A program made the translations under genes and the position numbers. From the NCBI RefSeq assembly GCF_003096195.1, contig NZ_CP023004.1:349299-413298 (forward strand): a stretch of 64,000 bases of DNA, written 5' to 3'. Below, piece after piece: positions 28,649-38,335 of the stretch. Source of the DNA: Ereboglobus luteus (GTDB lineage: Bacteria > Verrucomicrobiota > Verrucomicrobiia > Opitutales > Opitutaceae). Numbering within the stretch: the stretch's first letter is position 1; every line of letters begins with the position of its first letter. The notes beneath the pieces are model-generated. The model had not been told where the DNA came from. It saw only the letters and a program-made list of their open reading frames with translations, and did no database searches.

Positions 28649-31600
28649 TCAACGGGCCAAGGGCGAAATATTCAATTCGCCCGCGTCGGTAATATAACAA
28701 GTGAACCAGCTATACATGGAGCCGCCCTGGTTTTTCACCACCAGACGGTTCACGCCCTTCCTCAGTTTTACGGAAACCGGACACGGTTTCCATGCGTTGA
28801 AATACGCGCCGGTGTTTTGCTGTGTTTTTAAGTTTCCAGCAGGCTTCAACAGCTCGCCGTTCAGCCAGGCGTTGGCCCACCAGTCGGAGCCTATGTAGAT
28901 CAACACATCCCGATCGCCGGGGCTTTCGATAAATGTCTGCGCATAACCGATGCCAAATCCCGTCAGGCCCGCGCGCGTGGCAAAGTTCACCCCGGCATCC
29001 TCGTGCGTGCCCACAATTTCGGTTGTGCGCCTCCAGCGGATTTCCTGATTTTTCTCATTCCGAAACACCATGCGCTCCCCTCCCGCATTTTCAGCCTCGG
29101 GACCATAAGCGGTTTCCATGCCTCGTTTCACGTTGGCATCGGTCATGGCATTATTTTTCCAAAATCCGTCAAAAGGCGCGGCGACGGCCCAGCTTGCGGT
29201 ATTGAGCGGGCGCAAACGCGGAACGAGCTTCGCGGCATAAATGCCAAAGGCACCGCTCATTTCCCCGTTAGTGGAAGCGCGCTCGATCCGCAGGCGCGTT
29301 TTGCCCGACGGGAGAAGCACAGCGGGGAAAATGGTTTTCTCCGGGCTGCCGGCGACGTTTGTCCTCGCGCAAACGGAAAGACGCGTCCCCCCAAGCGAGA
29401 CAATGAGTTCGCCGGGAACCATGGACACATGCCCCAGCGACAACTGGTAATAACTCGCGGCGGGTGCCTCCAAATCGAACTCGATCACGCCCGCATCACC
29501 GGCGCGCACGACTTTTCCGAAACGCCACTCCGGATTGAATGTCTCGGTGTCGGCAAATTGCGCGTCAATGCCCGCCGAAACCACACGCAAATTAAATAGT
29601 GCCTCCGCGTCCAAAAATGGATCGTCGGGATCGAAACGTTCCGCGCGTAAATTCTCCAACAAGTCCGGAAAACGCGTCTCGACCTGGCGCTCCGGATAGC
29701 GTCCCGTCTTTTCATAAACGGACATCATGCGCGCGGACGAAAGCAGCGTGCGCGCGCGCCAATAGGATTTCGATCCCAGCGCCGCGGCGGCGGCATCCAC
29801 GCCGAGTCGGAACTGCGCTTTTTCATCACCGGAAAACGAGGTCGCGAACACGCCCGACTCGATTTCCGCGAGCAGTTTTTTCGCAAACGTCAAACGCCGT
29901 TTGACAAAGTCGATTTCACCGTCCGGCACGCTGGTGGTCGCGCCTGTGATTGAAGCCCCCGCCGGCGCCTCAAAGGCGCGCAGCTCAAACGGAGCCAGCG
30001 CGAGCGGGAGCCGCCCGTTTTCGATTGTTATTTTTTCATCGCGCCCCAAGCCGCAGACCTCCCGCGCGCCGCTTATATCAAGAGCCATTTCCACCGCGTA
30101 ACGCTCGCGGTTGACGACGTAGAACAGCGTCTTGTCCGGCTCCACGCGCTGCCACGCGGCGGCGGGATCGCGCGCGAAGGGCAGCGGCTCAAAGGGCTTG
30201 CGCGGCAGGCTGGCAAACGCGCGCATCCAGTTTATATAAAAATCGCGCTGGCCGAAAAGCAGCGGATAACCGCCGTCGCGCATCATCATCGTGTCCTGCC
30301 CGGCAAGTATGACCGCAAGCGGCTCGAGCGCGTTGATTCCCGCCGGGGCAGACGACGAGCAATAATGCCAGCGCGGCAGCGGCGCACCCAATTTGGCGAG
30401 GGGAAATTGCGGCCCCCATTCCTGATACGCGCCGCCCATGGCCGCGGCCCGCGTCATGTTGTATCCGATTTTTAGATTCTCCGGAGTTTGAAAACGATCA
30501 TACGCTTTTTGATCGGCAAGATATGTGAATGTTTTTCCGCGCCCGTATGATGTAGCCGGAACAATCGCGATGCCCGGCATGCGCGCGAGCATTTCGAGAT
30601 CGAAACCCATTTCGGAAAAACGCTCGCGCACATCCGCTGGAATGCTGGGCGCGTGGTTTTCGTCCTGCCGGCCGTCACCGCAAAGAAAAAGTGTGAGGTC
30701 GGGACTTCTGGCGCGAATGCGGGCGACGAGACGTTGCAAATAATCGGTCAGGCGCGCCGAGCGCCACGCGATCCACCCCGCCTTGTTTTCCGGATTCGTG
30801 AGAAAACGATATCGAGCCTCAAAACGTTTTTCGGGATCATCGCCCGCGGGAACCTTGATGCCGGTGTCCTTCTCAAACTCGCGCACGGTCCAATCCTCGT
30901 ATCCCCAGTTCAGGCTGGAAATGGCGTAGAGTCCGTCCCACTGCCACGGATCGAGACGCCCCGACATGCCCGCAAACGAGCGCGTGTCGGCAAGCGCATC
31001 GGCCAGCTCGCCGTAGATGGAAATCATCATGTTTTGCACATGCGGATGCAGGATGTTCCAGTTCGGCCAGGTGCCCTCGGACGCGCCGCCGGATGTCGCG
31101 GCGGTGCTCGTGCTGAATCCCCACCAAGTGCGCGTGTAGAGATCATCGGGATTTTCCACGCCGGCGCGCATCACCGTTTCGTTGAAGTAGCGCAGGCGCG
31201 CCAGAAATATTTCCGCCACATAACTGAGTCCGTATTTTTCGCAAAGCAGCGCGCTAATGCGCGGGAGGTTGTAGTGCTTGAGCAAATATCCGTCGAGAAC
31301 CGGTGAGTCGTAGGTGGCTTGCTGGTAGGCGACGACGGTGGGCCAGAAGGCGTTCGTGCCCGTGTGCGCGAGCCACTGCATGGTGCGCTTGAGTCCGATA
31401 AAATCGCGCGCATGCGCGGGCAGATTCGGGGGCGTGTTGAAGTGTGTGTGCCAGCGCTCGTGCTCCTCCATCCACATGCCGACGAATCGTCCCCGGCCGT
31501 TGATTCCGAGCGCGGGCAAGTCGCCATCGACACGATACACGCGGATTCGCGCGGCGGCGGCCCGCTTGCCGATGCGACTGCTCACAATCCCGAGGTTCAC

Positions 31601-32902
31601 ATCGCCGCCGTTCGGCCAGAACATGACTTTCTCTGTGAGCATTTTGTTTGAAAGCGGCAGATAACCGCCGGTCTCGTAACCAAAAGTCGGCGGCAGGTAG
31701 CCGCGCATTTTTTTCCCCGCCCCGCCCTTTTCATAAATATCAACAATCGACACGCACACGGAGCGCCAGTCGTCGTCGGGATGCTCGATCTCGATCACGA
31801 AGGGCTTTCCCGGCTCGATGTTTTCGAGCAAATACGAAAACCCGGAAAAGTTTTCAGCAAGCGCAGCGGGGTGCGCCGCCACCGCGGGACCAAGGCCGTT
31901 GTTGCTTTCGCGATAACGCCCCGCGGGAATCGTTACCACGCGCGTCTCGCCGTTGGCCTCCCAATAATTTTCACCGGGCCGGACAGGCGCTCCGTTGACG
32001 GTGTTTGCCACGCAGTCGATATCATAAACAAGCGTGCGCGCCGTCTCCGAAACAACAGCGGACGCGGGCTGCGCGACAGGCTCCGTATCAATGACAAAAT
32101 ACGCACTCTCGACAAATTCCTGCTGCGAGAGCACGCGCCCGCCGGTTTTTGCCACAAGGCAAAACACACCCTCCTTGTCGCACGGAATCTCAATATCCCT
32201 GACCGAATAATCCTCCGCGGCGGGAAACTCGAGCGTGGCGATCTTTGTTTCCGCGCGCGTAAGCTCGTTGACACGATGGATGTCGTAGCTGGCGGCGACA
32301 TTGTCACCGCCGCCGGTGACGCGCAGCCAAAGCGACTCGCCCTTTCGCAGTTCGCGCCTGCTCATGATCCGCGCCTCAACGCGATCCTGCGCGGCGGTCC
32401 CCGCCTCCTCGACACGCCACGAGCGCGCAAACCCCGCCGGAAACGCCATGCGCCCGACGCGCTTGAAACTTACCGTGTGCCTGCCCGCGCCGAGTCGGAG
32501 ATTCGCGACCTTTGTCCATTCCGGGTCGGGCTCCCCGCGCTGTTTCGACGCATCGGCCCATTCGGCAACCGACTTGATGCTGCCGCCGAAAAAAAGCGAA
32601 ACCCGCCGCCCGTCGACAAACACCTCGCGCGCGAGCGACGGCAAATGCTGAAGTGAAAGCACATACCAGCCATCACGCGGCACGGTAAAATCGTAACTCG
32701 CCTCGACGCGATTCGCCTGTGTCGGCCCGGCGCCGGGATCGCTCCAATTCGTGGGAAACGACACCCTGCCATGATCGGGATCACTCACGCTGCGCTCGAT
32801 GCGGAACGACGCTTCCCCAGTTTGCGCGATGGCGCACACGCCAAAAAAGGCAAGAGGCACCATCCACAAAAGCAGATAACGAACGGGGCGAAAGGGATTC
32901 AT
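28649..32902 (-). CDS. Giant exported modular protein with GHL10-like TIM barrel
   Basis: The protein has 1417 residues from the ATG at 32902, which gives the signal peptide MNPFRPVRYLLLWMVPLAFF; an in-frame ATG at 32941 is less likely. Modules, by my reading: a jelly-roll-like binding module (30-165, with GWYVLSLQHLP and VFVDGRRVS), an Ig-like strand region (165-290), a second beta-sandwich (300-470), a TIM-barrel-like region (480-950) and a C-terminal module (1240-1400, DWWANAWLNG). The barrel has GRFVGMWMEEHERW, LNWGYEDWTVREFEKDTGIK, then WIAWRSARL, resembling GHL10/COG1649-type hydrolases. No activity is assigned to this layout. It is probably secreted or surface-exposed. Confidence 0.7.
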   Translation of the reverse strand: MNPFRPVRYLLLWMVPLAFFGVCAIAQTGEASFRIERSVSDPDHGRVSFPTNWSDPGAGPTQANRVEASYDFTVPRDGWYVLSLQHLPSLAREVFVDGRRVSLFFGGSIKSVAEWADASKQRGEPDPEWTKVANLRLGAGRHTVSFKRVGRMAFPAGFARSWRVEEAGTAAQDRVEARIMSRRELRKGESLWLRVTGGGDNVAASYDIHRVNELTRAETKIATLEFPAAEDYSVRDIEIPCDKEGVFCLVAKTGGRVLSQQEFVESAYFVIDTEPVAQPASAVVSETARTLVYDIDCVANTVNGAPVRPGENYWEANGETRVVTIPAGRYRESNNGLGPAVAAHPAALAENFSGFSYLLENIEPGKPFVIEIEHPDDDWRSVCVSIVDIYEKGGAGKKMRGYLPPTFGYETGGYLPLSNKMLTEKVMFWPNGGDVNLGIVSSRIGKRAAAARIRVYRVDGDLPALGINGRGRFVGMWMEEHERWHTHFNTPPNLPAHARDFIGLKRTMQWLAHTGTNAFWPTVVAYQQATYDSPVLDGYLLKHYNLPRISALLCEKYGLSYVAEIFLARLRYFNETVMRAGVENPDDLYTRTWWGFSTSTAATSGGASEGTWPNWNILHPHVQNMMISIYGELADALADTRSFAGMSGRLDPWQWDGLYAISSLNWGYEDWTVREFEKDTGIKVPAGDDPEKRFEARYRFLTNPENKAGWIAWRSARLTDYLQRLVARIRARSPDLTLFLCGDGRQDENHAPSIPADVRERFSEMGFDLEMLARMPGIAIVPATSYGRGKTFTYLADQKAYDRFQTPENLKIGYNMTRAAAMGGAYQEWGPQFPLAKLGAPLPRWHYCSSSAPAGINALEPLAVILAGQDTMMMRDGGYPLLFGQRDFYINWMRAFASLPRKPFEPLPFARDPAAAWQRVEPDKTLFYVVNRERYAVEMALDISGAREVCGLGRDEKITIENGRLPLALAPFELRAFEAPAGASITGATTSVPDGEIDFVKRRLTFAKKLLAEIESGVFATSFSGDEKAQFRLGVDAAAAALGSKSYWRARTLLSSARMMSVYEKTGRYPERQVETRFPDLLENLRAERFDPDDPFLDAEALFNLRVVSAGIDAQFADTETFNPEWRFGKVVRAGDAGVIEFDLEAPAASYYQLSLGHVSMVPGELIVSLGGTRLSVCARTNVAGSPEKTIFPAVLLPSGKTRLRIERASTNGEMSGAFGIYAAKLVPRLRPLNTASWAVAAPFDGFWKNNAMTDANVKRGMETAYGPEAENAGGERMVFRNEKNQEIRWRRTTEIVGTHEDAGVNFATRAGLTGFGIGYAQTFIESPGDRDVLIYIGSDWWANAWLNGELLKPAGNLKTQQNTGAYFNAWKPCPVSVKLRKGVNRLVVKNQGGSMYSWFTCYITDAGELNISPLAR

Positions 32903-32974
32903 CGTTGAAACAAATGCAATAGGCCGGGAAATCACCCGCAAGGGGGGCTTCGGTTTATCGTTAAGTCCGCAGGG

Positions 32975-35434
32975 TCATTCAACAGCATATTCGCCACTTT
33001 CGCCCGCCATCGCCCCGTAACGCAAATCGCCAGGATTGTTCACGGAAAACCAGAATCCGTTTCCCATAGAACCGGCGGCGACCTTGAGCATGATTTCGTT
33101 CGCGCCCGGACGCAACCGGACGATGCGGGTCTTCTGACGCTTCAGCGGCAATCCCGCCGGATGATAATAATCCTCCACGATTTCGCCGTTGATCCAAAGT
33201 CGCGCGAAATAATCCACCGAGTAGGCAATCCGCACCTCGCACGCCGCGGGCGCAATAACATGGGTGACCGCGTAACTGATGCTGCTCGCGGGCTCGCCGC
33301 CCAGCACCTGCAAATCGACAAAATCGCGCGCACCTTGGCCCCGGCGCCATTTGAGCTGCGCGCCCGCGCCGTCATCAAGCACCGCGCTAAAATCACGCTC
33401 GACCTCAGGTGCGAAAGCGCGACTCCTCATCGCCCGCGCCATCGCGGCGGACGCTTCGGCGCCCGTCACATTTTTTTGCACCGCGGGAAAAGGCCCGGCA
33501 AGCATCCACTGATTCGCGACGATGTCTTCATAAACGGGCGTTGCCTGGAGAAAAAGCACGCCTTGTTTTTCCCCGTCATCAGGCGCCAGCGAAACACGAT
33601 GCGCACCCTTTGACAATCGAACCGGGTGCTCCGTCACTGCCAGCCGCCCTCGTGGCGCCCCGCTCTCCGTTTCCAAAAAACCACACGGCGCGCCATCCAC
33701 CAACAGCCGGGAACTTGAAAACCCGCCACCGGCAACATAACCCATTTGCAAACGATAGCGCCCGTCGGCGGGCACGGTTAGTTCAAATTCCGCAACACCG
33801 CTCCGTGAAACAACAACCCGCTGCCCCGCCCAATCCGGCTCCAGTGATTCGGATTCGACCAGCGAAATCACAGACCCGCTCGCGCGCTCAAGCAACGCCG
33901 GGCCGGACACCGCATCATGCGGAATGCTCAAAACACCATTGTCATCGAGCAGCGGCGGAACGTGCCCGCACTCCGCGTAAATCTCCCGCAACTCCTGGGC
34001 TTCCTGCAAAGTTCGCGCGCGCCACAGTCGCCCCTGTTCGAGCGCCACCCGGGCTTCTTCATCGGCCTCGCGCAAGCGTGCCCTTTGGGCGTCGGTCAAT
34101 CCATTCCCCGCCCGGCCTTGCCCGACATCCCGCGCCAGTCGCGAAAGCCACGCCGTCATCTCGCGCGCATGCGCAAGCGCGGTCTCCGGAACAGTTGTGA
34201 TTATTTTCTGAATGCACGCGGTGCCCTCCGCCGCGAAAGTGCGCAGCTCATATGGAGCGAGTTGCACGGTAAACTCGTCCGCATTTCGAAATACGGGTTC
34301 ACCCGTTGCAAGGCGTGTGAGTGTCACCGGCGCGGCAAAACGAACAGTGATTGCGACCGGAAAACGCTCGCGGTTGACGGCATAAAAGAGAAAGCGCCCG
34401 CCATCGCGACGCTCCCAAACCGCAACCGGATCGCACGCATCCGGGCGAGGCGTGAAGGGCATCGCCGGAAGCGAGCGGTATTCCCGAAGAAACGTCCTCA
34501 ACGCAGGCTGTCCGAGCGAGTAACCGTTGCCGCCATCGCCGAGCGCAAGCGCGTCGCATTCGGCAACCCGAAGCGCAAAACGCTCCAGATAATGCGCCCC
34601 CGCCGGATTCACCGCGCCCGAAATCCACCCGTGCCGTGTGTTCGCGGGATAGCCCAAATCCGCGGGCGGCGCGACCTTGTTGCTGGCCTCGAAATAGGAC
34701 ATCGTCGTCAGCATCCGCGCCGGTGCGCCCGCCGGCGCCACCATGCGCAGCGAAGCCGGACTCAGCGAGGCGTCCCGGGCCCGCTGGTCAACCGCCTCGG
34801 TCTTGCGACGCCCGTAGCCCGCCAGATGGACAAAATCGACGCCGTCGAGCCGCGCGATTTCGCCCGGGTCGATGCCGTGCTCCGCCATTTCATGAATCGG
34901 CAGGGAGCATGCGAGCATGAGCCTGGCGCCCGGCGCGTGATGACGAAGCGCATCGCGCACCTTTGCAAAAAAATCCGACGCCTTCCGGCAGCGCCACGCC
35001 ATCCACGCGTCCCTGTGCCCGCCCGTGAGCCAGGCAAAACGCCGCTCATGGCGGTCGGGATCGTCGTTGTTTACGGGCACCTTGATTCCAGTCTCCCGCT
35101 CGAAACAGGCAATCGTGTCGTCGCCATACCCCCAGTCGATATTGCCAAAATTTCCGAAGCCCGTATTTTGCCACGACATGACGCGAAGCGACGCGCCCGC
35201 AAAGGCGAGGGAATCCGAGTAGCGCTCCGCATACTCGCCGAGCATGCCGAGCACAAAACGCTCGACCTCCGGATTCAGAAAATCGAAAAGCGGATCGCTC
35301 CGCCCCTGCCTGGTTTTGCCGTGGCGGTTGATCTGATAAATCGTCCGCGAGTCCCCCGCCGCGCCGAAGCCCACCTGAGCTGTCGCGCATCGGGATGAAA
35401 TTCGCCGGCGAATTTGAGTCCGTATTTTTCGCAC
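32975..35434 (-). CDS. 3' part of frameshift-split esterase/GH fusion gene
   Basis: The frame encodes up to 819 residues, but the first 25 or so (before about 35357) are a shadow of the upstream frame. Homology to the other giant proteins starts near the G5 tract at 35353-35357. It continues the barrel of the upstream part: IDWGYGDDTIACFERETGIK, then WMAWRCRKASDFF, followed by LGQPALRTFLREYRSLPAMP and FYAVNRERFPVA. The C-terminus carries a beta-sandwich (RYRLQMGYVAGGGFSSSR) and the shared end module (WMLAGPFPAVQKN, RLWINGEIV, GNGFWFSVNNPGDL). It has no credible start or signal of its own. The gene lies 72 bp before the next giant gene. See the finding on the frame change. Confidence 0.7.
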   Translation of the reverse strand: MRKIRTQIRRRISSRCATAQVGFGAAGDSRTIYQINRHGKTRQGRSDPLFDFLNPEVERFVLGMLGEYAERYSDSLAFAGASLRVMSWQNTGFGNFGNIDWGYGDDTIACFERETGIKVPVNNDDPDRHERRFAWLTGGHRDAWMAWRCRKASDFFAKVRDALRHHAPGARLMLACSLPIHEMAEHGIDPGEIARLDGVDFVHLAGYGRRKTEAVDQRARDASLSPASLRMVAPAGAPARMLTTMSYFEASNKVAPPADLGYPANTRHGWISGAVNPAGAHYLERFALRVAECDALALGDGGNGYSLGQPALRTFLREYRSLPAMPFTPRPDACDPVAVWERRDGGRFLFYAVNRERFPVAITVRFAAPVTLTRLATGEPVFRNADEFTVQLAPYELRTFAAEGTACIQKIITTVPETALAHAREMTAWLSRLARDVGQGRAGNGLTDAQRARLREADEEARVALEQGRLWRARTLQEAQELREIYAECGHVPPLLDDNGVLSIPHDAVSGPALLERASGSVISLVESESLEPDWAGQRVVVSRSGVAEFELTVPADGRYRLQMGYVAGGGFSSSRLLVDGAPCGFLETESGAPRGRLAVTEHPVRLSKGAHRVSLAPDDGEKQGVLFLQATPVYEDIVANQWMLAGPFPAVQKNVTGAEASAAMARAMRSRAFAPEVERDFSAVLDDGAGAQLKWRRGQGARDFVDLQVLGGEPASSISYAVTHVIAPAACEVRIAYSVDYFARLWINGEIVEDYYHPAGLPLKRQKTRIVRLRPGANEIMLKVAAGSMGNGFWFSVNNPGDLRYGAMAGESGEYAVE

Positions 35435-38208
35435 ATCAGTTCCAGAACGCGCACGGCGTCGTCCGTGCCGGAATCCGCGTAAGTCAGGTTGTAACGGCCC
35501 GGATACATCGTCATCTGGTAGATGGCGATCGTGGGCAAAAGCATGCTCGCACCCATGTGAGACATCGTGCGCGCCCAGTTTTCCGACGACACATACGTCG
35601 CCGACGCCTTTGCGCTGTCGCCGCCAAAAAATCCCGCGTAACTCAATCCCTCCTCATACCAATGGATAAAATCGCGCCCGTGTTTTTCCGCAACGGGGAG
35701 GGGCGCGGGATTTTCGTCGAGCTTGTATATCCGAATTTTGGATACGGCGGCGCGCATTCCGTCCTGCGGTTGCATGACCATCGCCCGCAGATCCGTGTGC
35801 AGCGGCCAGAAATACAGCCCCATTGTCCGCATGCGATTGCCCAGTGAAAACTCCCTTCCGCAATCCGGCCCCGTCGCCGGTCCCGCGTAGCGTTGCGGAT
35901 TGCCGCTGCGGGGCACCACGACAAACGTCCGCCTGGCATCGTCCGGATAATCAAACTCCATCCAGTAGGTCGCGTCCGGATCGTCCACGCGAAATGCGTA
36001 GGCAAACCAGCTCGGCTCCGTCGCGTTCATGTGTTGCAGGTAACCGACATCGCCCGACTCGCGATAGGCGCCCCAGCTTTTTTGCACCACGCGCGTGTCG
36101 CCTCCGCGAAAAAAATCCGGCTCGCGCGTCACGCAATCAATCTCGGCAACCAGTGTTTTGGCCGGCTCACGCGCGGTCTTGTCCGCCTCCACTCGCGTCG
36201 TGTTCACCACGATAAAACTTGAGGGAATAACGCCGCGAAGGGGAATCTCACCGCCGGCCATCAAGCACACCAGCCGGAAAACGCCCTCGCGTTCGCACCG
36301 CACTTCGACACGCGCCGGCCCCTTCGAAGAAAGCGCCAGCCTTGCCGAGCCGCCCTCAATTCCCGTGTCAATTTCGACAAGCCTGAATTCCAACTCCTCC
36401 GCATTCCAAAAAGGCGCGTGCGCCACATCAAGCAGCACCGCCTCGCCCAAACGAAGCGCGTTGTGCCGATTGGCAACACTGACCTGAAAACGCTCCCGCG
36501 CCGGAGCTTCGTCGGGAGTGCGCGTCATTGTCCATTCCGTGATTGGCGCGAACCCTTTCCAATGAAACCGCTCCAAGCGCAACGTGTGCGTCCCGGCATC
36601 AAGCCACAAGCCGCCGATTGCCGGGCCGCGCCCGTAAAAACGTGTTTTTCCGTCCACAAGAAACTCGTGACCGGTCCCGTCGTGAGACACTTTCAGGCAA
36701 TGCCAGCCGGAGCGCGCGATCTCGAAATCGTATTCGACCCAACCGGACACATTGCGTCCTTGATTTTCGCCCGTGCGACCCGACAGATTTCCCGCCTCGC
36801 GAATCCATTCGCGCTTGTTGTCATCATCCAGTTGGCAACGGTCAAACGACACCGCGGCCCTCCGGATGCCGTCCGCCGCCTGCGCCGCGGGTTGTAAATC
36901 ACGGCCCCATTTCGGCATCGCCGGGAGCTCAACCGTGTCGCTGCTTTCACGCACCCCATCCGCCGTCTCAAACATGCAATACGCGAGCACCTGCTCGTCC
37001 GGCGCAGGAGGCGCGATTGTGGCCGTCCACGCGCCGTCGCGTTCCCGCCGCGCGGCGATCTCACTCCACGGCACGGTTTCATCGGGCTTTCGCGCACGTC
37101 CGTATTTGAACGCAGCCCGCGGCATGCGTTTGCACCAAAAAACCGCCCGCTCAATTTCACCATCACAACGGGCCGACAACACAAGCGCCCCGTCCCTGTT
37201 TTCCGCGGACATTTTTTGCGCGCGCGGCCATGCAGGCTTGCCGCGCATCACGGATTCAAACCACTGCCGGGGAATTGTCTCGTTGCTCACTTTCGAGTGA
37301 TTGTCGTTTGGCAGCATCAACAGCGCCTTGGGCGCGGTCATCGCGCGCCAAGTGGCGAGCACCGCGGGCATGAAGAAAAAAATATCATCCGTGCCCGACA
37401 GCAACAGAGTCGGCGTCTTGATGTCCGCGAGTCCGTGCTTCGGATCCAGCACCGAAAGCCATCGCGCCGCCGCGTCGCGCTCGCCGAGTCCGAGCCGGCC
37501 AAAATAACCGCCCCAGTTCAATTCGCGCACAAATCCGCTGCCGTATTTGAGCGCGGCCGCTTTCACGTCGGGCTCCACCGCCAGTGTGAGCAGCGAAAGG
37601 TGCGCCCCCGCCGACATCGCCGAGAGGCATAACTTCGTCGAATCAACGTCCGGCCGCGCGCGCAAAAACTGCAATGACCTCCGGACAAAACGCACGCCGT
37701 TGGTAATTGTGTCAGCCGCCGGGTCAGCCAGATTGAAACGGCCCGCAACCGGCTTGCCGTCCTTGCCGAGCGTCGGCTGCGCGATGCGGCCAAACGCATT
37801 AAAATCGGAGCGCGGGTCGGGCCGCTTCACCCCACCCTCCTCCCGTCCGGCCCAGTCGATGCAAAGGCAAACATAACCCGCCTGCGCATACTCCACCGCC
37901 GCCTCGGAGGTAAGCGCCTGCTTGAGCCCCGCGCCGTGCAAACGCACGACGCCCGGATATTTTCCCTCGCGCTTTGGATAGGCAAGCCACGCGTAAATGC
38001 GCGTGGGCGCGCCATTGAAAGGGGGCCCGTTGAACATGATTTCCTCCAGGATGGCATCGCCTTTGTCCGCGCGGGATAGAACCGTAATTTCAAACGGATT
38101 GTCCTTCGCGTCGGGAATCGAAAACAACTCCGTGCGGGAAAACGCGGACGGCGCGAAGGCGAGCGCCAGCATTATGATGAACGGGGAAAGGAAGCGTGTG
38201 TGTTTCAT
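35275..38208 (-). CDS. 5' part of frameshift-split esterase/GH fusion gene
   Basis: From the ATG at 38208 the frame gives 977 residues with signal peptide MKHTRFLSPFIIMLALAF. Residues 15-390 are an alpha/beta hydrolase like acetylxylan esterases: VVRLHGAGLKQALTSEAA, elbow LSAMSAGAHLSLLTL (Ser), LLLSGTDDIFFF (Asp) and LPNDNHSKVS (His). Residues 440-560 are a jelly-roll-like module (VSGWVEYDFEIARSGWHCLK), then Ig-like and sandwich regions, and the first strands of the barrel (RDFIHWYEEGLSYAGFFGG). After LKFAGEFHPD the frame runs out into unrelated sequence and stops at 35275, while the barrel continues in another frame. The whole gene would cover 32975-38208, about 1740 residues. Confidence 0.75.
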   Translation of the reverse strand: MKHTRFLSPFIIMLALAFAPSAFSRTELFSIPDAKDNPFEITVLSRADKGDAILEEIMFNGPPFNGAPTRIYAWLAYPKREGKYPGVVRLHGAGLKQALTSEAAVEYAQAGYVCLCIDWAGREEGGVKRPDPRSDFNAFGRIAQPTLGKDGKPVAGRFNLADPAADTITNGVRFVRRSLQFLRARPDVDSTKLCLSAMSAGAHLSLLTLAVEPDVKAAALKYGSGFVRELNWGGYFGRLGLGERDAAARWLSVLDPKHGLADIKTPTLLLSGTDDIFFFMPAVLATWRAMTAPKALLMLPNDNHSKVSNETIPRQWFESVMRGKPAWPRAQKMSAENRDGALVLSARCDGEIERAVFWCKRMPRAAFKYGRARKPDETVPWSEIAARRERDGAWTATIAPPAPDEQVLAYCMFETADGVRESSDTVELPAMPKWGRDLQPAAQAADGIRRAAVSFDRCQLDDDNKREWIREAGNLSGRTGENQGRNVSGWVEYDFEIARSGWHCLKVSHDGTGHEFLVDGKTRFYGRGPAIGGLWLDAGTHTLRLERFHWKGFAPITEWTMTRTPDEAPARERFQVSVANRHNALRLGEAVLLDVAHAPFWNAEELEFRLVEIDTGIEGGSARLALSSKGPARVEVRCEREGVFRLVCLMAGGEIPLRGVIPSSFIVVNTTRVEADKTAREPAKTLVAEIDCVTREPDFFRGGDTRVVQKSWGAYRESGDVGYLQHMNATEPSWFAYAFRVDDPDATYWMEFDYPDDARRTFVVVPRSGNPQRYAGPATGPDCGREFSLGNRMRTMGLYFWPLHTDLRAMVMQPQDGMRAAVSKIRIYKLDENPAPLPVAEKHGRDFIHWYEEGLSYAGFFGGDSAKASATYVSSENWARTMSHMGASMLLPTIAIYQMTMYPGRYNLTYADSGTDDAVRVLELMCEKYGLKFAGEFHPDARQLRWASARRGTRGRFIRSTATAKPGRGGAIRFSIF

Positions 38209-38274
38209 AAAAATGATATCCGTGGGAGCGCGCGCCAAAGGAGGGGCGCGCCGTCCCGCCGCCCTTTTGGTGTG

Positions 38275-38335
38275 TTATAATTCAGGTGCGAGGCCTGTCG
38301 GCCTCGATCGGCGACAGGAATGCCGCCGCTCCATT
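38275..38335. repeat. REP-like palindromic unit overlapping the 3' end of the FAD oxidoreductase gene
   Basis: A perfect 7-bp stem (CGAGGCC at 38289-38295 with GGCCTCG at 38300-38306, loop TGTC) is followed by GGCGACAGGAATGCCGCC, an imperfect dyad. The unit supplies the last 18 or so residues of the FAD protein (RRHSCRRSRPTGLAPEL), a string that is compositionally foreign to the rest. No T-run follows on the minus strand. From memory, sequences of this kind recur in Verrucomicrobia-type genomes; only one copy is seen here. Confidence 0.5.

Noticed and set aside
35340-35370. Programmed -1 frameshifting at the G5 tract
   Set aside because: The incoming codons CGG CGG GGG ACT do not form an X XXY YYZ heptamer, so a missing base or real mutation is more likely there than at the G7 tract.
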